Assembly (NCBI GenBank): GCA_029721435.1
Contig: CM056583.1
Span: forward strand, 87,001,620 to 87,065,619
Source of the DNA: Gymnothorax reevesii
Taxonomy: Eukaryota > Chordata > Actinopteri > Anguilliformes > Muraenidae
Direction: 5' to 3'
Length of the DNA: 64,000 nt
Under the pieces are notes generated by a model. The model searched no databases and was not told the DNA's origin. It worked only from the letters and a program-made list of their open reading frames with translations. The stretch's first letter is position 1. Every line of letters begins with the position of its first letter. Positions 25,231 to 37,800 of the stretch are shown here, in pieces. Made by a program: the position numbers and the translations under genes.

Positions 25231-26924
25231 ATGAGACAGAGAAGGCAAGAAACAAAGAGAGAGATGTTCATCCTCCTTTTTGTCTTTCTGTGCATCGACA
25301 TAAAAACAATTTCATTAACTTTTTTCAAATTTTCATTTTAAATTCTGCCCAGTGAACCATAAAGGAAATTTACCATCCTCCTCATGAGTAAATTAATTTA
25401 CTTTAGTGGCAATAATTAGATCAGCTCATCCAGAGTCACTTTCAGCATAAGCACAGTATAAACTTAAGGGATCTGGGATTTAAGTGCCGCAGTTCTGCAC
25501 AACAGCAAACCCAAGACAGGCAGCGAGAGGGAGGATTGCAGACTTGATCGGCTTATCAACTACTCATTTCAACCATGAAATAAAGAAACACAAATAAGAA
25601 AAACAACCTTAAAGAGCATTAATCAAACAACAGACAGCGAGGCGGATCAAAATGACTATCTAAGAAGGTATTAGGGTAACGTAAAAGTTGTGGAGAACTG
25701 CAACCATTATTTAACCTTGGAAAGCAGGACTTACTTTAATGCTAGCTCTCACGCTGAATAAGATCAATAACTCACTGAGGCTCAAAATGTATTAACTTTC
25801 ATACTGAAGGTATCTCACTCAGTCATGAGGTGCATGGTTAAGTGGAGTAGCAAGTACTAATGTCCCAGAAATTTTATTGATAAAAACTGACATTTAAATA
25901 AATCCCATTAGCCAGTTTATTAGTATGTCATCTGCAATTATGAGGACCTTTCCTGCATTTCATGTAAGACAAGCTGACTAAAAATGCAAGTAGAGGCCAT
26001 CATGTCACTAAATTTGGGGATGTTTATTTTCCTGAAGAGAATGGCAATGACCTAAGGTAAGAGACTTTCAAAACAGCAGCCAACAGAATCCAAAGAGTTT
26101 TGCTCCACAAAACAATCAGTGATGTAAGCCACCTACTGTTTATATATAGTTTGGCAGAACCATTTTTTTTTTAACTAATTCAAATGATCTGGATGTGCAC
26201 ATGTAATTATGGACTAGATATAACATCATCTGCCGGATATGACAATGCTTTCAGGCCGACTGTTGTACAGCCTAATGCGAGAGCACAAGATGGAATGAAG
26301 TAACAAGCAGAGAATAAATCAAGCTGACGGACTCGTGATAGCTCAAGGACATCGCCGGTCTCATCTGCACTCGTCGTGAGGGATTAGTTTCAACTGTCCA
26401 ATACAGAATTCACAACATTTCAGGTGGATACCTTTGCATTTATTTGCAGTCTTTCCATCGCCCAATACATTGTTACTGAGACACCTTTTCTGCACGTGAG
26501 AGGAGTGGAAAATAAACCAGTCAACAGCGAGGGACAAAGGTTTTCTGATCCAATACCGAGGCAAAAACATGAAACTACTACAATAATGTAAATACAGTAG
26601 CTGAATCCCCTTTTTTCAAGCCTTAAAATTTTTTTTTTCTTTCAATAATATTTTTTTAATGATGTTTCAACTGGTAAGCTAAGGTTTGCTAGCAATCCAA
26701 GACATCTTTTATTTACACTCCTCAAAAGAAGTCAGGGGTGAAAAATATTTGTGCACATAATTATGAGCCAGTGAGGGAAAACGGTGATGACTAATGACAA
26801 AATAATTCTTTGATGGCTCCAGAACACAAAGTGCAAAACAAAAAAAAAAACAAAAACTTTGATTAGACACTAGTTTATTACCCTGATGAAGTCAGGCATC
26901 CCCCAAAACGATGTTCAAAAATGT
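24861..26924. other. Non-coding DNA, nothing recognised except a microsatellite
   Basis: No gene is supported. It contains the (GA)n tract at 25191-25229 and an (AAT)/(AAG) microsatellite near 25022-25055. Confidence 0.5.
25191..25229. repeat. (GA)n followed by a G9 run
   Basis: A pure GA tract running into nine G residues, which keeps open frames of arginine/glutamate on the + strand and serine/leucine on the minus strand. These are simple-sequence artefacts. Confidence 0.9.
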
Positions 26925-27360
26925 GTCATGGTTTGGAGGTGTTGAGCTGTCTTTGTTGCTCTCGTCCGGGACAATATCATTTTCCTCCCACTCAGATTTC
27001 CGGGCCAGCTGGCATTAATTGGGGGCGTTGCCTGGATATTTAAGCTCCAGTTCCTCCTCACCTCCGTTGCTAGAGTGTCAGTAGCATGTTTGCACTTTAG
27101 CCGGTAAGGTCTCTAGTAAGAGAGATGAAAAGGGTTTAGTTGCATATTTGAGGACAAGTTCTAGTCAGCAAGGGAATCTATCTGTTCTTTTACCTTTCTT
27201 TTCGTTCCCTCGAGCTCGACTTGCTTCCTTTCCTCGGATGACACTTAGGTCTGTTGGAAGCGCGAGCCTCGCTTTCTTATTTTATTTGTGTCTCTCTCTC
27301 AACTGCTGTTTCCCCTTTTATTCTGGCCACTGCGTTTGGCGTCTCTAACTCACCACCCAT
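26925..27360 (+). repeat. LTR-like promoter-containing repeat segment
   Basis: It begins TGTCATGGTTTGGAGGTGTT and contains a TATA-like ATATTTAAGC (about 27036) followed by a C/T-rich leader. This organisation recalls solo-LTR-like repeats of fish retroelements. No second copy, primer binding site or polypurine tract was found nearby, so the ends are guesses. It is directly followed by the minus-strand Tc1-like transposase relic. Confidence 0.35.
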
Positions 27361-27374
27361 CACAAAATGATGCT

Positions 27375-28185
27375 GAAGCTTGGGTAATTAGTGTGGCCAA
27401 CATTAATATTCATACATTTTTGACAACGTTTGTGAGTGCTGTTCGCCAGGCATTGGGAGTAATGTTTAGGGATTACTTGTCATACTGCAACTAATTGCTT
27501 AACCATTTCCTAGAGGTTGATGGCAGGGATGTGATGTGATTAAACTTGCTGCAATAGTTCATCCTTGCAAATGCTCAAGGGGAGAGAAGTCTGCCGAATA
27601 TGCAGGCCAATGCACATGCTTGAACAATCTTAGTAGCAGGAAGTTCATCACCTTCCTGGCACAATGAGGTCCTGCATCCTCGAATCAAGCTCCTGGTCCA
27701 ATTAGCTGCACTAGTGGCATTACCAGAGGTTGAACTATCTTGTTGAAATAACACTGACCAGTCAAACTCCTTTGACGATGAACAGATGGGTTCTGTGGAT
27801 CATGGATATTCTTGCCCACACCATTACACTTCCTCCTCCAAATGCCAGATGTTGAGCAAAGTTGAAATCAGCAAATCTCTCTCCTTGATGACGATAAGCA
27901 AGAGCCTGGCCATCATTGAACTGGATCAAGAACCGTGACTCGTGTGAACATTTTCTTTGCCCAGTGACCACAGTTCCACCGGATATGAAGTTTGCACCAA
28001 TCTCAGCAAGTTCTTCATGACGGTCAAGTAGCAGTGTTTGACAGCTGGACACTGGCATTGCAAATCTCAGTCTGGCAGACGATTCCTAATGGTCTAGTTG
28101 GACACCTTGGTGCCTCTGGCACCTCTGAGTTGATCCTAAGGACGTCATGTGGTCAACAAATTGTTGTTGCCAGGTCAATTTAAAA
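27375..28185 (-). pseudogene. Tc1-like transposase relic
   Basis: Tc1 transposases cut and paste the element at TA sites using a DDE/D RNase H-like domain. On the minus strand an open frame at 27762-28058 reads SHESRFLIQFNDG, then YRHQGERFAD, then FGGGSVMVWARIS. These are the conserved first-aspartate region (normally SDESRF; here the catalytic D is replaced by H), the GER box and the GGGSVMVWG motif. Downstream on the same strand, after frame changes, phrases like SPEHL (normally SPDLSPIEH) and a decayed C-terminus can be followed to about 27375. The helix-turn-helix part is lost or unreadable. The lost catalytic residue and the frameshifts make it inactive. It is probably not the other half of the Tc1 fragment at 29794-30606, because that element has its own closed TIRs. 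Confidence 0.8.
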
Positions 28186-29793
28186 ACCTTTTAAAGATAA
28201 GTGCAATGATTGCACTTCCCATAATAACATGACGTCTATAGTCCAAATGACAACCAAAACGGGAGTATCTGGCTTAAAAACACATACAAACAAAAATGAT
28301 CAAAAATTTATTTTGAATCTTAACTTGTTTTGAGTAGAACATGTGAGTGATAAGCTATGCCAGCTCCATAGAGTCAAGGTCTTGGTTTATTACCTGCAAC
28401 TTCATTGTCCGAAAGAGCATTGAATTACTGTTTTTACATCATTGCACTGATAAATAGCAATTTAGCTGGCTAGAGAGTACGTATGTTACGTAGCTTGCCA
28501 ACATCATTAATAAAGGTTGACAAAGCTTTGAGCTGTATCAATCTGTATTATGAGATATTTGTTCGCCAAAAATTATTATATAATAATTTCTGCAGAAAGA
28601 CAAAATCATCTCAATCCTAGAACATTTTAACCTACTTTTCTAAGCAACTGTGAAGTGGTTATGTTAATTGGTAGCCTGTAGCCTGACGGAAGCAACAATG
28701 GAATAAGACAAGGCTAACAGGAACAGGAACTAGAAAACAGTGTCCAGGCAAAAATATTTAGAATATGACAGTATAAATAACTGACTTCACAAAACTTTAT
28801 GGAAAAAGCTCACTCCACCTCCAAGCTGTGAACTGAGCAGAAAATCATTTTTTAATTCATCTTGTGCATTATAACTGAGTAAGACTAGTTCTGGAGGATT
28901 TTCTGCGCAACTCTTAGTTGTTTGAAAATCGGGAACCATAATTTCCTCATAGAGGATTAAAAGCATCCTGTGACCCTTGCTGCAGGCTATATCCTGAACC
29001 ACTAGCACAGAGAGCACCATGTGTCAGAGCCTGCCCAGCTGTAACAGAGACCGGCCGGTGTGCTCTCTGCTGAAGCATCGTCTGTCAAGTGTATGCTAGG
29101 TCTGCAGCCCCATGCCTGGGTGAAGTCGAGGAGCTGAATCAGCCCACAACAAGGTCTAAGACGCTAATATGACAGAGAATGAAAAATTGGAAGGTTTTCA
29201 GGCTTTCTTAGCTTTTAACCTCCGCAGAATCGTTCCACTTTTTTTTTTCAATTTAAGTCGTGAGTCATTGTTCTAGAACACGGGCAGGCAAGTGAGGAGA
29301 ACACCAGAAAGACCTTGCGGAAGATATCAGGAAATCAGCGAAAGAAGATAAAAAAATTCAAGAGTCCTTGCATGAGTCAACCCCCCCCGCCCCCCCCAGA
29401 GGTCTCATTATTCTTGATTAAAAACAACACAGAGTACACACATTGCATTTTAGTGACTGTTCTGCTCTCACCATACAAATTAAACCTGAGAAACCAGGTT
29501 GATTGAGTTAACTGTATAATCTGTGACTTAATAATAAGTATAATCAATTGCTGTTATAATTAAAGCAGTGTTACTGCTATCCCACCTTGGGTCCTTCCTG
29601 CAGCGTATACTAAGGTGATTTAGAGTGACGCCAAAAAGCAGTAAATCCCGGGGCCCACCAGCCCTACAGGTGTTCCAGAATATCATTGGTGTCAATTATG
29701 AGTGATAATTATTACATCAGCAAGAGAATATTTGCTGATAATACAATGTACTGATAATGAATTCAATGTATGGTATGACCAGAACAATGAATG
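28186..29793. other. Non-coding DNA, nothing recognised
   Basis: No supported feature except a C-rich run at 29381-29398. Confidence 0.5.
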
Positions 29794-30606
29794 TATACTC
29801 AGCCAAAATAAAAACTTCACACTCGTTTGGAGGTCGATAAGTTGAACATACAAAAAATGAGGTTTTAAATAATGATTTTATTTAATTCTGTCATTAAAGA
29901 TGGTGTATCATAAAAATAATGTCCATAATATAACCAGTTCCACCGGAAATGCAACGAACTGTCCAAGAGTAAAAATAGTAAGTTACAACTTGAATAAGAG
30001 CAGTGCGCAGGTGATTACGTATGGTTTGAGCAGTCACACGACCTCTAAACAATTCATTCCTGGTGGACTTTGCTGTGACAAATCAATTATGCAAATGACA
30101 TAAGACAATTTGTCGGTCTTCTGCTTTTGATGTCACACGTGGGCGACCAGAACGAGGTTGGTCAGCTGTGGTACCAGTTTGTTGGAGATATGTCCGAAGA
30201 TCATGGATAGTCCGTCGACTGCATCCCATAACCCTTGCAGCGTCAGTGATGGACGTTTCCGTATTCAGCATGCCAATGGCACGTTCACACTGAATGTTTG
30301 ACAGCCATGGCATTGAAAATCAACAAATAATTAACTAAAAAAACTTATTTTTCGGAGATGTCACTCCAACGTGAGCTCAGTTGCACATCTCTCATATGGT
30401 GACGTGACTAGGAACACGAGAAAACATGATTTTATCTTAAAGTACGCTCGTACGTGCTACGTACCTGTGCACGTCGGAGTCGAAGTGTGTCATGATGTCT
30501 TTGACAACACATTTACCCCTAGTGATAATAAAAACTCTTTAACTAAAAGTTTCAAGAAAATATTTACAAATTTATAAGTGTGAAGTTTCTTTTTAGACTC
30601 AGTATA
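29794..30606 (-). mobile_element. Tc1-like element, internal deletion derivative
   Basis: The left end TATACTCAGCC...AACTTCACACT and the reverse complement of the right end, TATACTGAGTC...AACTTCACACT, match at about 25 of 30 positions. The TA-rich flanks fit Tc1/mariner integration. The coding strand is minus: the N-terminal transposase domain starts at 30313 and only a short piece of the rest is left. At 813 bp it lacks the catalytic core of the usual 1.3-1.7-kb element and is non-autonomous. Confidence 0.85.
29890..30313 (-). pseudogene. Tc1-like transposase N-terminus (paired-type HTH), core deleted
   Basis: From ATG 30313 the minus strand encodes 76 codons with the features of the Tc1 DNA-binding domain: ERAIGMLNTETSITDAARV, then GCSRRTIHDLRTYLQQTG, and the AT-hook-like linker PRSGRPRVTSKAEDRQI, ending at a stop at 30083. 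In another frame just downstream, GRVTAQTIRNHLRTAL matches the second helix-turn-helix region. The DDE catalytic domain is missing and the reading then reaches the element end. In the intact protein this part binds the terminal inverted repeats. The remnant might still bind TIRs if translated, but there is no evidence that it is. Confidence 0.8.
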
Positions 30607-31860
30607 TAATGAAGCTAAAAGCATTGGATCTACGATTAATGTGTCAAAAGCAGCATTATTGACAAAACCAAATCCAGCTTTTATATGAGTGCACATCAGG
30701 TTGACCACCGCCATGGATGCTGAGGGACAGAGCCCAGGTTTCTCCAACACAGGCTCGTTTATAGAGTGGCTCCTGCCAGATATTAGGCAATGCGCCACCC
30801 TGACTGGGACTCAGGAAGGGATCTTGTTGTTGCTGAAAAAGTAAATGTGTTAGGGTGAGGTCTAACAAGCTGTGTTGCTGGGTGTAATTTCTGTGCATAA
30901 TTGCTTGCTCAGTAAACTGAGATGAATGTCATTAAATCAATGTCATCTGGAATGGACATTAGGCTAGAGCAGCTCCATTTAGGACTGTAGGTTTTCACAA
31001 GAGGCGTCACGCTCTATCATATCCACTCAAAGCCTGTGAATAATATTTTTGCTTGCGATTTACAGGGACATGAGTTGGTTTCACAAGTTTATTTTATTTT
31101 TCTGAGCATTCACTCATACCATAAGCATTTACAGTCTTTTGGAGGGGAGAAATGCACAAAATATGAAAAAATTGATTTCATTTTTTTATGGTGCTCTTCA
31201 CAGCCAAGTGACCAAACGTGCTGAACAGTTGAAAACAATTTGCAAAATGCAAAGACTCAAAGCAATGAAGCCAGTAGTTATGAAACGTAATTCTCAGAAA
31301 TTACAGGAAGATTCATGTTTCATGTATTTATTTATAAATAAAATTGGAGTATAAGGGCTGCCATGCACTCCAACTTACAGACAACTACTATTTCAGGCAT
31401 ATTACAGAAAATGCACATGATAATACCCAGCATGCAAAGCGCATGTAATTCAATCTTTTTTTTTTTTGACTGAGCTTGTTATTTTGAAATAGAAAAGCAG
31501 AATCAATATTTCATCTGACTCACTCTAGTCACAGAAGAATATAAAATCTCAGTTATCAACAATAAAGCATGATATAACTTGTTATTGTTTGCATTATCCA
31601 CAGTAATGCACAGCACACGATCGTGTAATTCTCCTACAATTCCGGTGAATTGTGTCCTGTGAATCCACCTTTTGGGAAATTTCATTCCTGGGAGAAAGCC
31701 TTGGAAATTCAACAAATTTGATACACGATGAAGAGCTTAGCATTACCATACAAATCCTCACCAATGTAAACCAAGCTAGCCAGAGGCTGGGTGGGCCGCA
31801 TGTGGCCTTTTTCTCTCACAGAGCCAACAAATGCTGTCTAAATGTGCGTCACAAAATGGA
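30607..31860. other. Non-coding DNA, nothing recognised
   Basis: No supported feature. The short open frames on both strands have no domain similarity. Confidence 0.5.
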
Positions 31861-32195
31861 TCTGCCTGAAATGTATAAATTTGCTGCTGGTTCAGGGTTA
31901 CAGAGCTACTGCAAAACTGTTCTGCCTGAAAGGTATATATCTATTGCTGGTTCAGGGTTACACAGCTACTGTAAAACTGCTCTGCCTGAAATGTGCAAAT
32001 GCACTTTTGGATCAGGGTTACAGAGCTACTGCAAAACTGTTCTGCCTGAAAGGTATATATCTATTGCTGGTTCAGGGTAACACAGCTACTACAAAACTGC
32101 TCTGCCTGAAATGTGTAAATCCACTGCTGGTTCAAGGTTACAGAGCTAATGCAAATTCGTCTGCCTGAAATTTTCAATTCCGTTGCTGGTTCAGG
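31861..32195 (+). repeat. 60-bp minisatellite, about 5.6 copies
   Basis: TCTGCCTGAA recurs at 31861, 31921, 31981, 32041, 32101 and 32160. Copies 2 and 4 (AGGTATATATCTATTGCTGG) are nearly identical, and copies 1, 3 and 5 form a second type (ATGTGYAAAT), so the array has a 120-bp higher-order unit. The 60-bp period is divisible by three, which keeps two + frames open (31652-32080 and 31842-32168) as 20-residue repeats. There is no start context or homology to call this a gene. Confidence 0.9.
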
Positions 32196-34299
32196 TAGTA
32201 CAAGACTATGATGTTAATAAGGCGCTGAATACTTCGGCCACCATTGCGCTGGACATCTTTGTCAGTTTTAGTTTTGCAAGGAAGTACGCTAAACTGCAAA
32301 TTTTTTGGCAATCAAACAGACTTTACCCGTCTTCATCTGTCCATCCTTGGACATTTCATTTCCGGGACAGAAATGAATAACCATTCAATATTTTTGAATG
32401 AAACTTGCTGTGTGTTTACTCAGGTTGTAGACTGGTGCCTGATGATATTTTGGGATTTCTGTGATTAGACAGCAGGGATCAGGGCGGATGTGTCATCTTC
32501 TGATGACTCCCGAAGCAATAGTCAATTAGCTGAACTTGCAAACATTTTCAAAATCTTTTCAGATATTCTTGTAGATTAATATATCCACAAGATTCTCCAG
32601 GTAAATCTTTTACTTTGCATTATTAAAGTTCTCGCACAGTCGGCCCTAACTAATTTGATGCCTTTGGCAAGATGTTTTCTAGTGTATTGCAGCTAATTCC
32701 ATGATGTGGTCATACACTTAGTCAGAATGTGGTCATACACTTTGTCAGAAAATGAATCTTGACATAAATTATGATGGGCCACGCAGTCAAGCTTGCTAAA
32801 TTAGAAGAGCCGCTTCTCCCACTGGAGAATCACCTGAGTGCACATGTGACCTTGCTGTCACATAATTGCTTGATATGCTGGCTTACTTAAGCTTTTGGCA
32901 TCCTGAGAAGTGACTCCTCTGCACGTATGCTTAACACCACTTGCACAAGAAGCAGAGCCAACTGCTTCAAGGTTTGTGGTTTTATTTATCGCTGAAACTT
33001 CTATAACATGTTCATTTTGAAGGCAAGTCCGCGCCAAGATATAGTTCTCTTGAAATGTAGCTCGTAACGAAAACATTGCCCTTGTGCTTTCTGAAGGAAC
33101 CTTTTGCGACTGGTATAAGTGGTTTGTAACTGTGAAGCAGCTAATGCTAATTCCGATGCTGCCACGAATGCTCGACCATTCATTCCAATTCTCGTGAAGT
33201 GAAGCAGTACTCTTATTGTCAGTAAATTTTTACCCCTATATAAAAAAATAGAAAAATGTGATCTGCTACACCTATGCCGAATCGCTTTAAATAATGCAGT
33301 AAATGTACTGCGGGCCTGTCCTAATTGGGAGCATGGCGCTAAGACCTGCATGTCTTGCAAGCAAAATGTGCTGGAATGCAATTATTTTGAGTCTTGGCAG
33401 TGTTTGTACTCGCAGCGCAGTGTGATGCTGTTATGTCTCATTTCATGAAGTTACCAGAGCTGCTAGTTTTCCTTGATATAAGGGATGCTCACTAGTTTCT
33501 TTTGCGCAGCCTGGATATACAATTATGAAGCCCTTGCAAACGCATGTTGCAACGTTATCTCACGGCAGCACTGAACAAGCTTACGCCTTTTTTTGAATCG
33601 TGTTCAAGCCTGATTCCTTACAGATTCAAATGATAACTTTGGCCTTCCAGCTGGACCAAATTCACTGGGCTATAATGAGGTATTTAGAGAAGGTAAATTC
33701 ATACTTTAACCACCTCTGGGTAGCATGCTACTTGGTCAGGTGACTTTAGTTTTAACTTATTGATTGATTTACTCAACTTACCAGGGATTACAATATGATG
33801 CCACATAGATTGATTTTGCATTTTCAATCTGAGTTTCGCTCAACTAGTTCTGAAGTCTCCTAGATTGCGGACCAAACTTCATTGCCCTTGTCTCAGGCCT
33901 GTTAAATTTGAAGGCAGAATTACTGCTATTTTCCTATCCCATGTCTCAGCGCACATGATGGTCATTCAAGTGGAGTGTCTATTGAGTAATGTCCTGCAGT
34001 TCTGATTTGTCTTTGACTCTAGATTTAAAAAAAAAAAATCTTTCATGCAATACCTTTATCATGTTCATTTAACCTGATTGGTTCTTCACAAATGCTTTAG
34101 CAATGGTATGTTTGGCGCAGGAAATTGTTTATGTTGATTTTCTATAATTCCGTAATTTAAATAGCCGTGGCTGAAAATGGATGAGGTGTTATTCAGATGA
34201 TGGTTTCCCTAATGCTAGCTGACTTTAATGTAGTCAAGTAGGTTGTGTTTGGTATCATTTTAATCCTCGTAATTTCTGAAATCTCATAGGGAATATTTC
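32196..34299. other. Non-coding DNA with a possible old retroelement
   Basis: A minus-strand open frame of 126 codons (33001-33381) lies here, but no domain was recognised. A perfect-period 23-bp tandem duplication (ATGTGGTCATACACTT...) occupies 32704-32749. The class of the surrounding sequence is unknown. Confidence 0.4.
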
Positions 34300-34620
34300 G
34301 AAGGAATTGGACTTGTGCCATACCCTCCTTCAATAACTTTAAGGGAAAATTATGCTTCAGTTTTCCTTGTGGTCATGTCTCCTCCCAAAGCCCCTCCGGA
34401 ATTCTTGGCTCAAATGACCCAAAACGACCTATGACCCTGCCATAGGACGCAGTCTGGAGTTTGGGCATAAAAGAGGGGGAAACTGAGAAGTCGAGGAAGC
34501 TTGTATTCATCCTTCCCTCATATACGTCTGCTTCTGTCCCTTAAAAGAATAATTCCTTTAAACTTTACTGTTTAAGATTGCCTGATTAATAATCAAAACA
34601 TCAATTTAACTAGATGCTGC
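34300..34620 (+). promoter_or_regulatory. Possible Pol II promoter or solo-LTR-like segment
   Basis: A GC-richer patch has a TATA-like GGGCATAAAAGAGGGGG (about 34463-34479) preceded by C/CT-rich elements (CTCCTCCCAAAGCCCCTCC) and followed by a purine-rich leader. This is the layout of a retroelement LTR promoter. No partner LTR or coding region was found, so the assignment is speculative. Confidence 0.25.
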
Positions 34621-34860
34621 ACACTCTATAGAGATGCCAACCCATGCCTCTTGTTGACCTTGACCTTTCGACCTCAAAATGCAAATTTGGAGAGTGTACC
34701 CTAGGATCATCAACCCCACTAAGTTTGGTCACCTTAGCTTTAGTGGTGGCCGAGCTGTCACGCGGACAGACGCTCACACACACACACAGACAGACAGACA
34801 GACGGTGCTAAACTGTATACCCACGCCGTCTTGTCGGGCGTGGGTAATAATCAGTCAATT
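34621..34860 (+). repeat. Fish interspersed repeat with terminal hairpin
   Basis: The text TTGACCTTGACCTTTCGACC...AAATTTGG, then a sentence-like segment ending in a CA/CAGA microsatellite (34773-34804) and a hairpin TACCCACGCC / GGCGTGGGTA (34818-34827 and 34837-34846), follows the pattern of a common fish repeat ('gtgaccttgacctttgacc ... agacagacggacaga ... hairpin'). The class is uncertain. Confidence 0.5.
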
Positions 34861-37800
34861 CCAATATATACTCCTATTATGAATAGGAAATTACAAATTA
34901 CAAAGAAATCACCAAAAAGCTACATTACCAATGAACATATTGTAATAAATGCAATATTGCATATAAGGGTGAGAATAATTCAAATAATTGATAAAAGGAA
35001 AACCAAAACTTTTTCTGAATTCCATTTAAGAATTTCCATTTCCATTTCGTATCAGCATTTTTCAGCAGTGTAGCCTTATTGATTTTAAGATTGCACTTAG
35101 TCATTATGCTTTCTGTGTATAAAAGAATAGGCCACATTTGCCAAGTGGGCAGTCGTACAAACATTTCTGCAATTCAGTGATTAAATTCCACTGTTTCTTC
35201 CATCGAAACATTGGAAATTAATTAATTCAATAAATTAAAGCAATCTCATCATGGCTGTGAGTGCACTACAACTCTTTTGTTTTTGTATTTTTACCTTGGT
35301 CAGCAGCTCTCCAACAATGATGTGCATTCTTTCTCTAATCTATCTAGTAAAAAAGAATACATCTAAATTAGGAAACATCTTCAGCTTCAAGAACTCTTGG
35401 CTGATAGAAAATTATTGCCAAGAAATGTCATTCTAAAGCTTAGCTCATGAATATGCACCATTTATTGAGCTACTTGAATTCGGAATCTTCAGAAGACATA
35501 TGTCCCTTTTCTGCAAGCAATTAAGTGGATAAGAAAATACCTGATTAAAAAAGGGCATGTAGTTATGATACTGTGGACTTCTTTTGTAATAATTCTTTAC
35601 GGCAGCATTAAAATAGTTTCAGTAAAAGATATAAAACACCTTTTTCTTCCCCCCCCCCCCCCCCCCCCCCCCCATTTACCTTCTGTGCTCACTTGGGGTG
35701 CCTGCACTGCCTATGAATGGGGCTGGCTCTGTTCACGTATGCGTATGTCGTCACAGTGACCTTTTATGCTTCAAAATACAGACCTCATTTTTAAATATAT
35801 TTACCTGTATGCACTTTTTAAAGATTAAACATTTTTGTAAATGGATAAAATTTGTTTCTATGCTTCTCTCTGCCATTAGAATATTCCTACTGTTCTATTT
35901 ATTCAGTCTGACATTTCTCTGAAGTGTGTATGGGTAGAGTTTTTTGTTTTGACAGTTGTATTCTTTTTTTTGAATTGTAAAATGGATGACTGGATTGTTT
36001 TGCGTGCCCTCATACCATTTTCTCTCAGGCTCTCACTCTCTGCTACCGAAAGAGAGGAAGGCAAGAGGCTGCCAGCGATTTGAGTGACAGATTTCTCCTG
36101 AAAGCACTATGCAAGTGAGATGGGGGGAAAAAAAGCAATTTCATTGAAATACCCTATAAAAAAACCTCAGAATGATTAAAGATCGCTTGTAATTAACAAT
36201 TTTGTGTATGGAGCTCAAAGGTAGTGGAACATATGCTTATAAATGAAAACATTTAACTTCAATAGAGTTAAGTACATTTTTGAGCTCATAGATCTCCCAA
36301 TGTTAAATGGCCCAGAGAGTATGTAAGAAGCTGTTCTCTTGCTTCTGTGTCTAGAATCTGTTTGAAGAACAGTAGACAGGTTCTTGTTGATAAAACACTG
36401 ACGGGGAAATCTATTAAAGCAGGATTACTGAGTAAGCTAGATAACAGCTCCAAGTAGAACTACAAATAGCTGATTTTACTTCATCCCATGTTCCAGATGT
36501 TTTGAAGGATCAGTAATCTGTTCTTGGAGGCAGCCTCAGATGCTCTAACATTAAACATTTATTCGGAAGTTCTGACTCGAACATTCCTCCAACATACTGC
36601 AGCTTACATTTCACTGCAAGAGCAGAACAGTAGTAGAAAAGGCCAAACTTTGGTGACAGATGACAGACAGACAGACAGTCAGTTGTTTGTGGTTCTCACT
36701 CTTCACGTCTGCACAGGTGTAACAGAACAGGGTTGTTTCATCTGCACTGCTGTCCTGGAGCAAATATTCTCATCTCATGCAACATGGAACAGAAAAGAAG
36801 GTTTACCGTTTAGGGCTTTGTGTATTAAAATTCTTTTGAATTTATTATAATTTTGCGTTATGCAACATATAACTGTTTGTCTAGACAGGAACTATTAATT
36901 TGTGTAGTTTACCATTTAAAACATATTGAGGTAACCTCATTTAGCAGAGGGCCTTATTTGTCCTGAAATATGGGTACAGCTCTGGATGTGTCATGGCTAT
37001 TGACGAAAGAAGTTGCTGACAATTTGTATGTTTTGGAAAGTAGCCTTGGCTTGAGGCTGATTAGTGAGAGTCAATGTGAACACAGCGCCGTCACAAGTCA
37101 CAGCTTCACAAAAGATTCACCCAACATGTTGGATGTAGTGAGTTGGAGGTTAGTGATACTGTGATTTATGAGCCATTCTCTATAAATATTTAAATGCAAT
37201 GATCAACTCTAATCGAAAATACTGCTTAAAATGCATTTGTAGATGGGTGAAATTCCCAAGAAAATGTCAAAATGAAAAATTCCCACGGACTATTCCAGAA
37301 ATGTTCCTTGCCTTTACAATATTAGAATACCCAGAGCACTGTAATTCTGGGATGACTGTGGATTGTACAGAAATAGCAAATAGTACGTATCAAAACACTC
37401 CCACAAGGTGACTGACTCCTTACTAAGCCAGGGAGGTGACAAAGGTGTCCAACTCAAGGATAAACCTCAAGTGTGGAAAATGATTGGCAGCAAGTTACCA
37501 CAGAACAGATAACAGAAATATTATCTGCCCACATGGAGAATCAGAGAAGAGGGTAGACAGCACCCATATTTATGGGAACAAATTGGGCTTTTCTCCCCTA
37601 AGGCCCTGTAATGCCTCACAATTCTGCTGGTGTGCATAGAAGTGTATTAGTATATTTCATACTGTCAGATAAATCTCCCTTTTAGGCTCGCTTCAAAGAC
37701 TTAACTGATAACAGCGGGAGAGGTATTTCAAAAATATAGTCCACTGGCCATAGTCATTGATGTTTAGCCAATCGAAACTCATCTTCCAAACCCACACAGG

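Noticed and set aside
25125..25355. Arg/Glu and Ser/Leu repeat proteins on both strands
   Set aside because: Translation of a (GA)n microsatellite.
33001..33381. 126-codon minus-strand frame as a gene
   Set aside because: No domain recognised. Mentioned only as a possible part of an old element.
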